The position numbers and the translations under genes are program-made. The notes beneath the pieces were generated by a model. It was not told the origin of the DNA and ran no database searches. It saw only the letters and a program-made list of their open reading frames with translations. From Bacteroidota bacterium (GTDB lineage: Bacteria > Bacteroidota > Bacteroidia > Chitinophagales > Saprospiraceae), in assembly GCA_963169455.1 (NCBI GenBank), contig CAUJDW010000007.1:1-64000 (forward strand): DNA of 64,000 bases, in the 5' to 3' direction. Below, piece by piece: positions 1 to 7,533 of the stretch; the stretch's first letter is position 1, and the number at the start of each line of letters is the position of its first letter.

Positions 1-215
1 GTGGGCGGGCGGAAGTCGGAAGGTTTACCCGAACACGAGTGCAACGAGTGGGCGGGCGGAAGTCGGAAGGTTTACCCGAACACGAGTGCAACGAGTGGGC
101 GGGCGGAAGTCGGAAGGTTTACCCGAACACGAGTGCAACGAGTGGGCGGGCGGAAGTCGGAAGGTTTACCCGAACATGAGTGCAACGAGTGGGCGGGCGG
201 AAATGGGAAAGATTT
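1..215. repeat. 47-bp tandem repeat array, about 4.3 copies
   Basis: A 47-bp unit beginning GTGGGCGGGCGGAAGTCGG starts at 1, 48, 95, 142 and 189. The first four copies are nearly identical, with one C-to-T change in the fourth (about position 176); the fifth breaks off after roughly 14 bases. The array is cut by the window edge, so the true copy number is unknown. Because 47 is not a multiple of 3, reading frames through it shift from copy to copy, and I treat it as non-coding. It ends about 30 bases before the gldC start and would lie in its 5' leader. Confidence 0.9.
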
Positions 216-245
216 TCATATCATTAAGGATAACAAGGGCAACGC

Positions 246-596
246 ATGAAAGGGAAAGCAACAAAAAATTCGAAGATCGAACTGAAGGTGGAGCTTGGGG
301 AAGACGGCATCCCTGTGCGCATCACCTGGATCGCTCCGGGCAACCCCAACGGGCCGGGCGAACAGGAGTGCAAAGCCATGATGCTGTCGGTTTTTGACAA
401 GGAGAGCAAAGACACGCTGAAAATAGACCTCTGGACGAAGGACATGCAGGTGGTGGAGATGGACCGCTTTGTCTATCAGACGCTGCGCGCGCTGGCCGAC
501 AGCTATCAAAGGGCCACCCAGAACACGGCACTGGCCAACGACATGCAGCGGTTTGCCGTCTATTTCGGCGAGCAGACGGAAATTGTCCCCAAATGA
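246..596 (+). CDS. gldC: Gliding motility protein GldC
   Basis: A 116-residue protein that matches the GldC family along its length. The family hallmarks are the central KAMMLSVFDKESKDTL stretch followed by KIDLWTKDMQV, and the helical tail around QTLRALADSYQRAT. GldC is a small protein, without an obvious signal peptide, that is needed for or aids gliding motility in Flavobacterium and is conserved in Bacteroidota; its biochemical role is not established. The ATG at 246 follows the 47-bp array directly, which therefore occupies its leader region. No gliding partner is adjacent, but gldA/F/G lie 7-11 kb downstream on the other strand. Confidence 0.9.
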   Translation: MKGKATKNSKIELKVELGEDGIPVRITWIAPGNPNGPGEQECKAMMLSVFDKESKDTLKIDLWTKDMQVVEMDRFVYQTLRALADSYQRATQNTALANDMQRFAVYFGEQTEIVPK

Positions 597-617
597 GGCA
601 AATAACTTCGGCAGGGA

Positions 618-649
618 TTTGAAATTCCATCCGGAATAGTATACCTTTG
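618..649 (+). promoter_or_regulatory. Bacteroidota-type promoter for the transaldolase gene
   Basis: TTTG at 618-621 and TACCTTTG at 642-649 are separated by exactly 20 bases. This matches the Bacteroidota housekeeping promoter (-33 TTTG, -7 TAnnTTTG). Transcription would start near 656, giving a leader of about 145 nt before the ATG at 803. No clear riboswitch fold was seen in that leader. Confidence 0.6.
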
Positions 650-802
650 CGCTCCGGTGAGCGCACACGACCAGCTCCCGCTGAACCCCCCCCAGGCCGG
701 AAACGGAGCAAGGGTAGGCAGGTCGAGCGGTGCGATGTGTTGCTCACCTCATTTTTTATCTGCTCATTACTGCTACTCCGCTCACCTTTTCAACAAACCG
801 CC

Positions 803-1471
803 ATGAAATTTTTCATCGATACCGCCAGCCTTGCTCAAATCCAGGAAGCCCATGACCTGGGAATTCTCGATGGGGTAACCACCAACCCTTCGCTGATGGC
901 CAAAGAGGGCATTTCCGGTGAGGCGAATATCCGCAGGCATTATAAAACGATCTGCGACATCGTCGACGGGGATGTCAGCGCCGAAGTCATTGCCACGGAT
1001 TTTGCGGGCATGGTGGAGGAAGGGAAAAGCCTGGCGGACATTGCGCCCAATATCGTCGTCAAGGTGCCGATGATCAAAGAAGGGGTCAAAGCGCTGAGTT
1101 ATTTCCGCGAACACGGCATCCGCACCAACTGTACGCTGGTCTTCTCCGCCGGCCAGGCCATACTGGCGGCCAAGGCGGGCGCCAACTACCTGTCTCCTTT
1201 TATCGGCCGAATCGACGATATCAACTGGGACGGCATGGCGCTGATCCGCCAGATCGCCGAAATTTATGCGATCCAGGGTTTTGAAACGGAGATTCTGGCG
1301 GCCTCCATACGCAGCCCGAAACACATCGTGGAGGCGGCCCTGGCCGGCGCCGACGTCGTGACCTGCCCGCTGGATTCCATCATGGGCTTACTCAACCACC
1401 CCCTGACGGATATCGGGCTGGAGAAATTCCTTTCCGACCACAAAAAAGCGAGCGAGCGCACTGCGCGATAG
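803..1471 (+). CDS. Transaldolase / fructose-6-phosphate aldolase family protein
   Basis: A 222-residue small-type transaldolase (TalC/FSA group, class I aldolase barrel). It shows the N-terminal MKFFIDTA strand, the [10 protein letters not shown] loop, the Schiff-base lysine in NIVVKVPM, the [18 protein letters not shown] strand, the SPFIGRIDD segment and ILAASIRSP near the end. Members either move a dihydroxyacetone unit in the pentose phosphate pathway (transaldolase) or cleave fructose 6-phosphate; sequence reading alone does not separate the two, but most bacterial genes of this length are annotated transaldolase. The ATG at 803 was chosen because upstream in-frame codons encode an implausible Arg/Pro-rich extension. 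It is a single gene behind its own promoter at 618-649. Confidence 0.88.
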   Translation: MKFFIDTASLAQIQEAHDLGILDGVTTNPSLMAKEGISGEANIRRHYKTICDIVDGDVSAEVIATDFAGMVEEGKSLADIAPNIVVKVPMIKEGVKALSYFREHGIRTNCTLVFSAGQAILAAKAGANYLSPFIGRIDDINWDGMALIRQIAEIYAIQGFETEILAASIRSPKHIVEAALAGADVVTCPLDSIMGLLNHPLTDIGLEKFLSDHKKASERTAR

Positions 1472-1507
1472 GCGCCTCTCCCCCGCCCCGATTTTCAAGG
1501 GTTCTTT

Positions 1508-2386
1508 TTAGAGCTTGTCAACGATCCGCTCCAGGACGAGCTGGATCAGTTTATCCATATCCTCCCGATAATTATTGCTGAAGGCCTGGCCTGCCCGGTT
1601 GGCCAGGATGAGGTTGGTGGACAGGGCCCGGTGGCCCAGCATGCGCGACAGGGCGTAGATGGCGGAGGTTTCCATCTCGAAATTGGTGACCGGGACATTC
1701 CGGAAGGAAAAACCGGCGAGCTGCAGGAAATATTCGGCGCCGAAGCGGGCCCGGGCGCGCAGCGTCCTGCCCTGCGGGCCGTAAAAACCGGCGCTCGTAA
1801 GCGTAATGCCGGGCTGCATACCCGCACCTATGGCAGCCAGGAGTTCCCTGTTGCCCTCGCAGGCATAAAAGGGCAATTCGGCCGTGTAAGCCATGAATGC
1901 GTTCAGCTCATCGGCCAGTTCCGCTTCCCCCAGAGTGGGCGAGTACTCGTAAAAGGAAAGCAGGTTATCCAGGCCCAGGGCGTAGGCGGAGGCGACAAAA
2001 GAGCCGACCGGGATATCGGCATGCAGGGAGCCCGAGGTGCCTATGCGGATGATGTCCAGGCTGGTGTGCACGGGCCGGATGCTGCGCGTGTCGAAATCTA
2101 TATTGGCCAGGGCATCGAGTTCGTTGAGCAGGATGTCTATGTTTTCGGCGCCTATGCCCGAGCTGATGACGGTTAGCCGTTTGCGGCCCAGGCGCCCCGT
2201 GTGGGAGACGAATTCCCGCTTTTGTTTTTTCACCTCCAGCTCGTCGAAGTATTTCGAGACCTGGGGCACGCGCCCCGGGTCTCCGACCGTGATGACGGCC
2301 TGGGCCAGGTCTTCGGGGCGGAGGTTGAGGTGGTAAATACTGCCGTCGGGATTGATGATGAGTTCTGATTCCGGGATTCGGGCCAT
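1508..2386 (-). CDS. Nucleoside phosphorylase (PNP/UDP family)
   Basis: A 292-residue cytosolic enzyme of the purine/uridine phosphorylase fold, which cleaves nucleosides with phosphate to a free base and (deoxy)ribose 1-phosphate. Visible motifs are VITVGDPGRV (phosphate loop) near residue 32, SSGIGAENIDIL, RIGTSGSL (second phosphate-contact region) and NFEMETSAIYALS, which carries the Met-Glu pair that holds the ribose. The length is somewhat above the 240-250 of Escherichia coli Udp, as is usual for the Bacteroidota branch. It converges with the transaldolase gene (37-bp gap). Base specificity (uridine or purine) cannot be decided here. Confidence 0.85.
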   Translation of the reverse strand: MARIPESELIINPDGSIYHLNLRPEDLAQAVITVGDPGRVPQVSKYFDELEVKKQKREFVSHTGRLGRKRLTVISSGIGAENIDILLNELDALANIDFDTRSIRPVHTSLDIIRIGTSGSLHADIPVGSFVASAYALGLDNLLSFYEYSPTLGEAELADELNAFMAYTAELPFYACEGNRELLAAIGAGMQPGITLTSAGFYGPQGRTLRARARFGAEYFLQLAGFSFRNVPVTNFEMETSAIYALSRMLGHRALSTNLILANRAGQAFSNNYREDMDKLIQLVLERIVDKL

Positions 2387-2454
2387 GTTTTATTTTCTGT
2401 TCCTTAAAGAAGGCCTGCAAATTAACAAAAGCTTCCCAAAATCCAGCCCTGGCT

Positions 2455-4875
2455 CTACTCCTTTACACAACGGCAGGAAAATGCCTTCGAACGGTTGTCC
2501 GTAACCCGGGAGACGTAGCCCTCGCTGCGCAGAAAAGCGTACACCAGTATCTCACCGGTGCTGTTGTCGCGAATGCCTGTCCAGTAGTAGCCGGCTTCGC
2601 CCAGCCCGGAGAACTTACCCGCAGCAAACTGGCCGCCGAGGGTGGCGCGGAATCCGGAATCCCCGGTTTCGAGTAGTTTCTGATAAGCGGCCTGGCCGGC
2701 GCCCTGGCCTTTATTGCGGGAGTAGGAATGGGCTTTGCCAAAGCCAGCTGCCAGGGCCCACCACTCATCGTCGGTAGGCAGGCGCCAGCCCGGCGGGCAG
2801 GCCTGCTGAGCTTCGTCCCAGGTGTAAAGGCGCCCCTGCTGCTGGCAGAGGGAATCCTGCCGGTTGTAACACAGGCCATCGCCCCGGAAGCCGATATTCT
2901 GGGCTAACCACAGCTTGCCGCCGAAAGAGGCCGTGCGGTAGTACATCGAGTCGCGGGGGTCCAGGACAAAGCGCTGCAGGGCCTGGCGGGCCTGAGCTTC
3001 GTATTTTCCGCCCGGGTATTCGGCCAGGTATTTGTTGTACTGCTCAGCCCGGTCTGTTTTCGCGGCCTGATCCCAGGCTGCCTGTTCCTCCTCCTGTTTG
3101 ATGAGGATGTTCTTCCGGGCATCGGCGGCGAATTTGCCATTGGGGAAGCTGTCCAGGTAAGACTGGTATGCAGGTATGGTGTTCGTGCCCAGGGCGGCTT
3201 CGTAGGCCTGCATTTCTTCACTCACCTCATCCGAATCCTGGCCCATGGGCGCGCCGGTGCGGTCGATGTTTAAAGCCTTGCCCTGGAGCACGACCCGGGC
3301 GACGCCTTTGTCATTGAAGGGGGAAGCCTTTTCATACTGAATGGGGATTACCGGGCTGTTCTGTTTGTTGATCCAGCCGTACAGGCCATCGCGTTTTACC
3401 AGGGCCATTTCCTTGACAAAGGGGCTGACCGCTTCGTATTGCGGCAGAATGAGGGAATTGGTAACCGGATTGTAATAACCCCATTTGCTGCCCCTTCGAA
3501 CGCCCCAGTAATCGCCGTAGGCTTCGGATTTAAGCACCTGGTCATAAGTGAGTTTGTCCTGGTTGCTTCCGTTGAGGAGCCAGGCAATAAGGGCGATCAC
3601 GAGCGCCAGGATGAACAGGCCGCCGCCGATGAGATAGCCACGGGGAATGCGGACGATGTCGGCCACCTCATCCTGCTTGGAAAGGGCAGCGCCCATTGCC
3701 GTCACCGAAGCGCCCTGCTGCAGGGCTTCGACCCGCCTGGCGGCAGCCTGGGCGTATTTGCCCTGGGGAAATTTTTCAAGGTAGCTCTGATAGCCCCAGA
3801 CTTCGTTCACGCGCTGGGCTTCTTCCCATTCGTTTTCCTCCTGTATGGTTTTAATTCGGGAGCGGGCTTCGATGTCATGCCTGCCTTTGGCGAACTTTTC
3901 GAGGTAGGATTCGTAGGCGGCTACGGTGTCTTTCTCTTTGGCGATCGCCCAGGCCGCTTCGTCGTTTAGTTCAAGCAGTTTTTCCCTGGCTTCGCGCACC
4001 TGTTTGCCTGCCGGGTACAACGCCAGGTAGTTTTCGTAGGCGGCGATGCTGTTTTCCGCCTCGGCTGCCGCCCAGTCGCGGGCGTCGTCGTATTTCAGGC
4101 GGAAGATAAACTGCCCGCCCTGATGGCCGACGTCAAACATGGGGTTGCCCTCCGGCAGCTGGCGGTAGTGCGCGCGCGTCTGCATGATCACATTATCGAT
4201 CAGGCGGCTGACGTTGAGTTCCGAGGCCTGGCTTTGCCTCAACTGGCTGAGTATGCTTTGGGCGAATGGGCTGTTTTCGCCGGGATCGCCGTCGTACACT
4301 TCTTCATCGTGGCGGCCGGAGCACAGGGCCCACCGGGAGGGGCGGGCATCCAGTTCTTCCATGGCCTCATTGGCAGACCGCATCTTGCCTTCCACAAAAA
4401 GGGAGCCGGAAAAACAGGAATCCGAGATCAGAAAAGTATGGAAGGCCGGGATGTCTTCCATATAGCCTTTAATAGTTGAGTTGGGGATGAAATCCGCTGT
4501 GGAGCCCGGTTTGGCGTCGTAGGGAATCCAGAAGCCTTTCTGGGTCTGTGGGTTGAGGTGTCCGTGGCCGGAATAGTAGATGAGCAGGTCGTTTTCGGCC
4601 GAAAGCACCCCCACCAGTTCATCGAGCTTGTTGATAATGCCGGCCCGGCTGGCCTGTTCATTGAACAACAGTACAATGTGCCGGGGGTCAAACTGGTACT
4701 GTTCTTCCAGCACCCTGGCGATCTCTTTCACGTCCCGTACGGCGTTCTCGAGCCTGGGGAAGTCCGGGTAGTTGTCAATGCCGATACCGAGAAACCAGGC
4801 CGAGCGTACTTTCCTTATATGTGCGGTTACTTCGTCCAGGCCGATGCCTTTTTTCCTGCCGGTTTCTTTTGCCAT
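2455..4875 (-). CDS. Membrane caspase-like protein with WG-type and FISUMP domains
   Basis: An 806-residue protein starting at the ATG at 4875. An upstream TTG at 4914 is possible, but it lies within or before the promoter at 4912-4919. Residues 25-260 form a caspase/metacaspase (C14) domain with the catalytic pair His104 (in YYSGHGH) and Cys154 (in SDSCFSGS). Residues about 275-395 hold three or four repeats of the AYExYLxxxPxGK type, followed by a single membrane helix at 414-434. After that come a short WG-like region (WGYYNP, YGWINK), more AYxxYLxxxPxGK repeats, and a C-terminal Fibrobacter-type paralogous domain (FISUMP, near CPPGWRLPTDDEW) ending with cysteines. There is no signal peptide, so the caspase half should be cytoplasmic and the FISUMP half outside. 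Substrate and trigger are unknown; a death or stress-response protease is an inference. Confidence 0.82.
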   Translation of the reverse strand: MAKETGRKKGIGLDEVTAHIRKVRSAWFLGIGIDNYPDFPRLENAVRDVKEIARVLEEQYQFDPRHIVLLFNEQASRAGIINKLDELVGVLSAENDLLIYYSGHGHLNPQTQKGFWIPYDAKPGSTADFIPNSTIKGYMEDIPAFHTFLISDSCFSGSLFVEGKMRSANEAMEELDARPSRWALCSGRHDEEVYDGDPGENSPFAQSILSQLRQSQASELNVSRLIDNVIMQTRAHYRQLPEGNPMFDVGHQGGQFIFRLKYDDARDWAAAEAENSIAAYENYLALYPAGKQVREAREKLLELNDEAAWAIAKEKDTVAAYESYLEKFAKGRHDIEARSRIKTIQEENEWEEAQRVNEVWGYQSYLEKFPQGKYAQAAARRVEALQQGASVTAMGAALSKQDEVADIVRIPRGYLIGGGLFILALVIALIAWLLNGSNQDKLTYDQVLKSEAYGDYWGVRRGSKWGYYNPVTNSLILPQYEAVSPFVKEMALVKRDGLYGWINKQNSPVIPIQYEKASPFNDKGVARVVLQGKALNIDRTGAPMGQDSDEVSEEMQAYEAALGTNTIPAYQSYLDSFPNGKFAADARKNILIKQEEEQAAWDQAAKTDRAEQYNKYLAEYPGGKYEAQARQALQRFVLDPRDSMYYRTASFGGKLWLAQNIGFRGDGLCYNRQDSLCQQQGRLYTWDEAQQACPPGWRLPTDDEWWALAAGFGKAHSYSRNKGQGAGQAAYQKLLETGDSGFRATLGGQFAAGKFSGLGEAGYYWTGIRDNSTGEILVYAFLRSEGYVSRVTDNRSKAFSCRCVKE

Positions 4876-4911
4876 GACGCGGGTTTTAGGGAAAGCGGGT
4901 ATTCTCCACTC

Positions 4912-4919
4912 CAAAATTA
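4912..4919 (-). promoter_or_regulatory. Putative -7 element of the caspase-like gene
   Basis: CAAAATTA on the plus strand reads TAATTTTG on the minus strand and fits TAnnTTTG. A start about 7 bases on would give a leader of roughly 30 nt to the ATG at 4875, which supports that start over the TTG at 4914. No good TTTG was found at the -33 spacing. Confidence 0.35.
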
Positions 4920-4960
4920 AGGAAAAAAGTTGATTTCGCTCCTCCCTTCAATATCCCGGC

Positions 4961-6214
4961 TCATTCGTGGGGCCTGCCCTTGTTTGCTCCTCCTTTCACC
5001 TCTTTTTCCAGTTCTTCCATCTCGCGAGCTTCCGCGACGGTGGGGCGGTATTCGCCGAGGGTGCTCAGCCGGGGCTGGCCGGCGTCCACCCAGGCGGTGT
5101 ACCAGGAACTGCCGATGGCGCGAATGGATGCCTGCAGCCGGGCCTCCACCATGCCGGAAAGGCGCTCCTGATAGGCGGCGGCGTATTCTTCGCACTGAGT
5201 CCGGATGGTGAGGCCCAGGCGCTCTTCATAGCAGTACTGCTTGTCGGAGGGAAATTCCCGGCTCAGGCGGCGTTCGACGAGCAAAACGCTGTCTACCAGG
5301 GCATGGCTGGCCAGCACCATATCCCAGAAATATTCTTTGGGGCGGCTGATGTACTCAGCCTTTCCGACGAAGTAGTCGTAGGTTTTATCAGCAAACAACT
5401 CGGGAATCCGGCTTTCCCAGAAGGCGTGGATACCCAGCTGGTTGGTCAGTTGCCCGTTGTAGTTTTCGGTGGTGTGGAGCGGCACGTGGGCGTCGCCGAT
5501 GTAGTGCCCCATTTCGGCAGCCAGGCGCAGGATGCGGGCTTCGTCCTTCTGCCGGAAGGCTTCCGTCAGTCGGTTCTGCATAGCCAGGAGGTGGTAGGGC
5601 AAAATGCCGTATTCCGACAGGTGGTCCACTGCAAAAGCAGACATGCAATCGAGGGAGCCGGCCTCGAGCCCGAAAAGGGCGCAAAGGCTGTCACAATCCA
5701 CCACCCATTCGTCTTCATAATACAGGGGAAGAATATTGCGAAGGAAAAATGCCCTGTAGGCCCGCTGATAATTCACCGCCACGCGGGAATTGCCCAGGGG
5801 CAGGCTAATGAAAACCTCGGCGCCGTCGCGGCCTTCCGCCCAGGCCGTGTCGCGGGCCAGGCGCACCGTATCTCCGGATGCATTCACCAGGCCTACTTCC
5901 GTGAACTTCATCAGAGCATCATTCCAGTCGCGGGGCAATTCAGGGAAAGGATAGGTTCCCCAGTGGTCGGCGTCGATGTAATGGCGCACCGCCTCGTGGC
6001 GGGTGGCGTAACGCCGTTTGTCGGGGTCGACAGCGTGTTCGGTGAGGTATTCGATGTTCTTTTTGAAATAGGCGGCCATCTCCGGGGGCAGGGTGAAAAC
6101 GGCCATCCGGTTGATGCGGCGATGCCCCCAGAACCCCCAGTCTTCCGCCAATGAGAGGCTGAGCAACACAAAAGCCGCGCTGGAAAGGCAGAGCAGGGCA
6201 AGGGCTTTTTTCAT
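4961..6214 (-). CDS. Exported zinc-dependent phospholipase C / S1-P1 nuclease-fold protein
   Basis: A 417-residue exported protein with a signal peptide (residues 1-23). The mature start EDWGFWGHRRINRMAV is typical of the zinc phospholipase C/S1-P1 nuclease superfamily, whose N-terminal Trp and first His bind the trinuclear zinc site. Other ligand positions are present: HYIDADHWG, GHYIGDAHVPLHTT (His-x3-Asp, then His) and HAFWE (His-x3-Glu). The active site therefore looks intact. Whether it cleaves phospholipid or nucleic acid cannot be told from sequence; Bacteroidota homologues are usually called zinc-dependent phospholipase C. It is the last gene of the minus-strand run below gldG, separated from the DUF4340 gene by an inverted-repeat element. 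Confidence 0.78.
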   Translation of the reverse strand: MKKALALLCLSSAAFVLLSLSLAEDWGFWGHRRINRMAVFTLPPEMAAYFKKNIEYLTEHAVDPDKRRYATRHEAVRHYIDADHWGTYPFPELPRDWNDALMKFTEVGLVNASGDTVRLARDTAWAEGRDGAEVFISLPLGNSRVAVNYQRAYRAFFLRNILPLYYEDEWVVDCDSLCALFGLEAGSLDCMSAFAVDHLSEYGILPYHLLAMQNRLTEAFRQKDEARILRLAAEMGHYIGDAHVPLHTTENYNGQLTNQLGIHAFWESRIPELFADKTYDYFVGKAEYISRPKEYFWDMVLASHALVDSVLLVERRLSREFPSDKQYCYEERLGLTIRTQCEEYAAAYQERLSGMVEARLQASIRAIGSSWYTAWVDAGQPRLSTLGEYRPTVAEAREMEELEKEVKGGANKGRPHE

Positions 6215-6228
6215 GGGTTCAGGGGCTT

Positions 6229-6354
6229 AAGTAGTTGGACACATTTATTGTAACTCATATTGCTTCGGAAATACGGCGTCAATAGCATTGTTCCCGGGCC
6301 CAGGGTTATATTGCTGCATTGTTATATTGTTCTGCTACATGTGCCCAACTACTT
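6229..6354. repeat. 126-bp element with 16-bp terminal inverted repeats
   Basis: The left end reads AAGTAGTTGGACACAT (6229-6244) and the right end ATGTGCCCAACTACTT (6339-6354); the arms are inverse complements with one mismatch. A GTTCAG copy lies 6-12 bases outside the left end and 1 base outside the right end, which may be a decayed target duplication. The right arm overlaps the TAA stop of the DUF4340 gene, and the left end lies 15 bases from the ATG of the phospholipase-like gene. The interior is AT-rich with TATTG/TTATATTG words and no reading frame. Confidence 0.55.
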
Positions 6355-7387
6355 AGTTCAGCATTTTGCGGTCCTGGAAAAAGGAGCTGTAACTCCAGAA
6401 TGCCTTTCTCAGCAGCAGGTGCTGGGCAAGAAGGAAGTCCTTTTCATTCAGGCTGACATAATACCGTTCGATGTCCGAACTGGCCTCGATGAATTCGCCG
6501 GACTTGATGTCCTGGGAGATATATTGATCGGGCAGGATGGGGAAAAAGCGGGCCTGGGTCGTGTCTCCCTGCTTGTTGACCAGGGTGATGATGCTGAAGG
6601 GCACCAGCTGCCTGACGGAGTCCCGCGCCGGGTGCTGGTTGACGAACTCTTCGGCGGAGAGGGCTTCGAAGTTGGCCAGGAAAGTTTCCACGCCGCCTTC
6701 CCTGTAGGGGCGGCTGATGAGCGGTGTCACGTCAAACAAGGGTTTTACCTCGAAGCCGTCGGGGGTGGATTCCAGGCGGAAGGAATGGTCGCGCTGGCGG
6801 GGATACTCGATGGAAACGGACTGTATGTTGTCCGCTTCTTCTGCGAAGAGTTTTTTGTCGCGCCAGTCGTCGCCCTTGTGTGCAAAGCGCACGGTGACAT
6901 TGCCTTCCCAGGCAGGCAGTTCCACGACATACGGCTGTTCGGCGCCGTCGATGATGGCGAAGGCGCCCCGTTCATCGGCGGTAGAGCCGCCGAGGTAGTA
7001 GGATTTCATCTTCCGGCCCTGTTTGTCGTACAGTTCTATCTTCAGGCCCTGGGTCGCCAGCGCTTCAACCATGTTTTTCTCTGAGGCCCGCGGCGGCTTG
7101 TACTTCACCCGCAGGCGCTGGATGGCCTGCAGGAGGGGTTCCATGGCCTCGGGGCGGGCTTTGTGCTGCCCGTTGTACAGCCAGTACCCGTCTTTGCGTT
7201 CGAGGGTGGTCCGGTTGCCTTCCCGGTCGGCGATGAATATCCGGTGCACCTGGCTGATGTCTTCCACGGCGAAACTCCGGTCGGCGCCCGCCAGGGTAGT
7301 CTTTTCATCTTCGCGGTTGTTGAGGTACCATAACACCCCCCCGCCGAGGAGGAGGAAAAGAGTCAGGAGGATAATAGTTCGTCTCAT
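6353..7387 (-). CDS. DUF4340-type membrane-anchored protein
   Basis: A 344-residue protein with one N-terminal membrane helix (residues 4-18, ILLTLFLLLGGGVLWYL) and a long extracytoplasmic beta-rich domain. The pattern of strands around RKDGYWLYNG, YYLGGSTADERGAFAI and VRFAHKGDDWRDKKLF is that of the DUF4340 family. Family members commonly sit next to GldF/GldG-type ABC transporter genes, as here, where the gene follows gldG by 146 bases on the same strand. A periplasmic accessory role for that transporter is inferred from this linkage only. Its stop codon lies inside the right arm of the inverted-repeat element at 6229-6354. Confidence 0.75.
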   Translation of the reverse strand: MRRTIILLTLFLLLGGGVLWYLNNREDEKTTLAGADRSFAVEDISQVHRIFIADREGNRTTLERKDGYWLYNGQHKARPEAMEPLLQAIQRLRVKYKPPRASEKNMVEALATQGLKIELYDKQGRKMKSYYLGGSTADERGAFAIIDGAEQPYVVELPAWEGNVTVRFAHKGDDWRDKKLFAEEADNIQSVSIEYPRQRDHSFRLESTPDGFEVKPLFDVTPLISRPYREGGVETFLANFEALSAEEFVNQHPARDSVRQLVPFSIITLVNKQGDTTQARFFPILPDQYISQDIKSGEFIEASSDIERYYVSLNEKDFLLAQHLLLRKAFWSYSSFFQDRKMLN

Positions 7388-7390
7388 GGC

Positions 7391-7430
7391 CTTGTAGGTC
7401 TTTTTAGTCTTGTAGGTCTTTTTAGTCTTG
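7391..7430. repeat. 18-bp direct repeat, 2.2 copies
   Basis: The unit CTTGTAGGTCTTTTTAGT occurs at 7391-7408 and 7409-7426, and a third copy starts at 7427 but diverges into a GC-rich hairpin (GGCCCTGCGGGCC). It occupies the space between gldG and the DUF4340 gene, just before the DUF4340 ATG. Confidence 0.8.
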
Positions 7431-7533
7431 TGGCCCTGCGGGCCTGTTGAGGCGGCCGTGTTGAGGTTTTCGGTTTGGAAAAAAGGAGTTGTTTCTACCC
7501 CTCAACTGAAAACTGCCGTACTGACATAACGGT

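Noticed and set aside
1-215. CRISPR array
   Set aside because: The 47-bp units follow each other directly without spacers.
1-249. Open frame through the 47-bp repeats as a repeat protein gene
   Set aside because: The unit length is not a multiple of three, so each copy is read in another frame, and several overlapping frames look equally open. There is no promoter and the stop runs into gldC.
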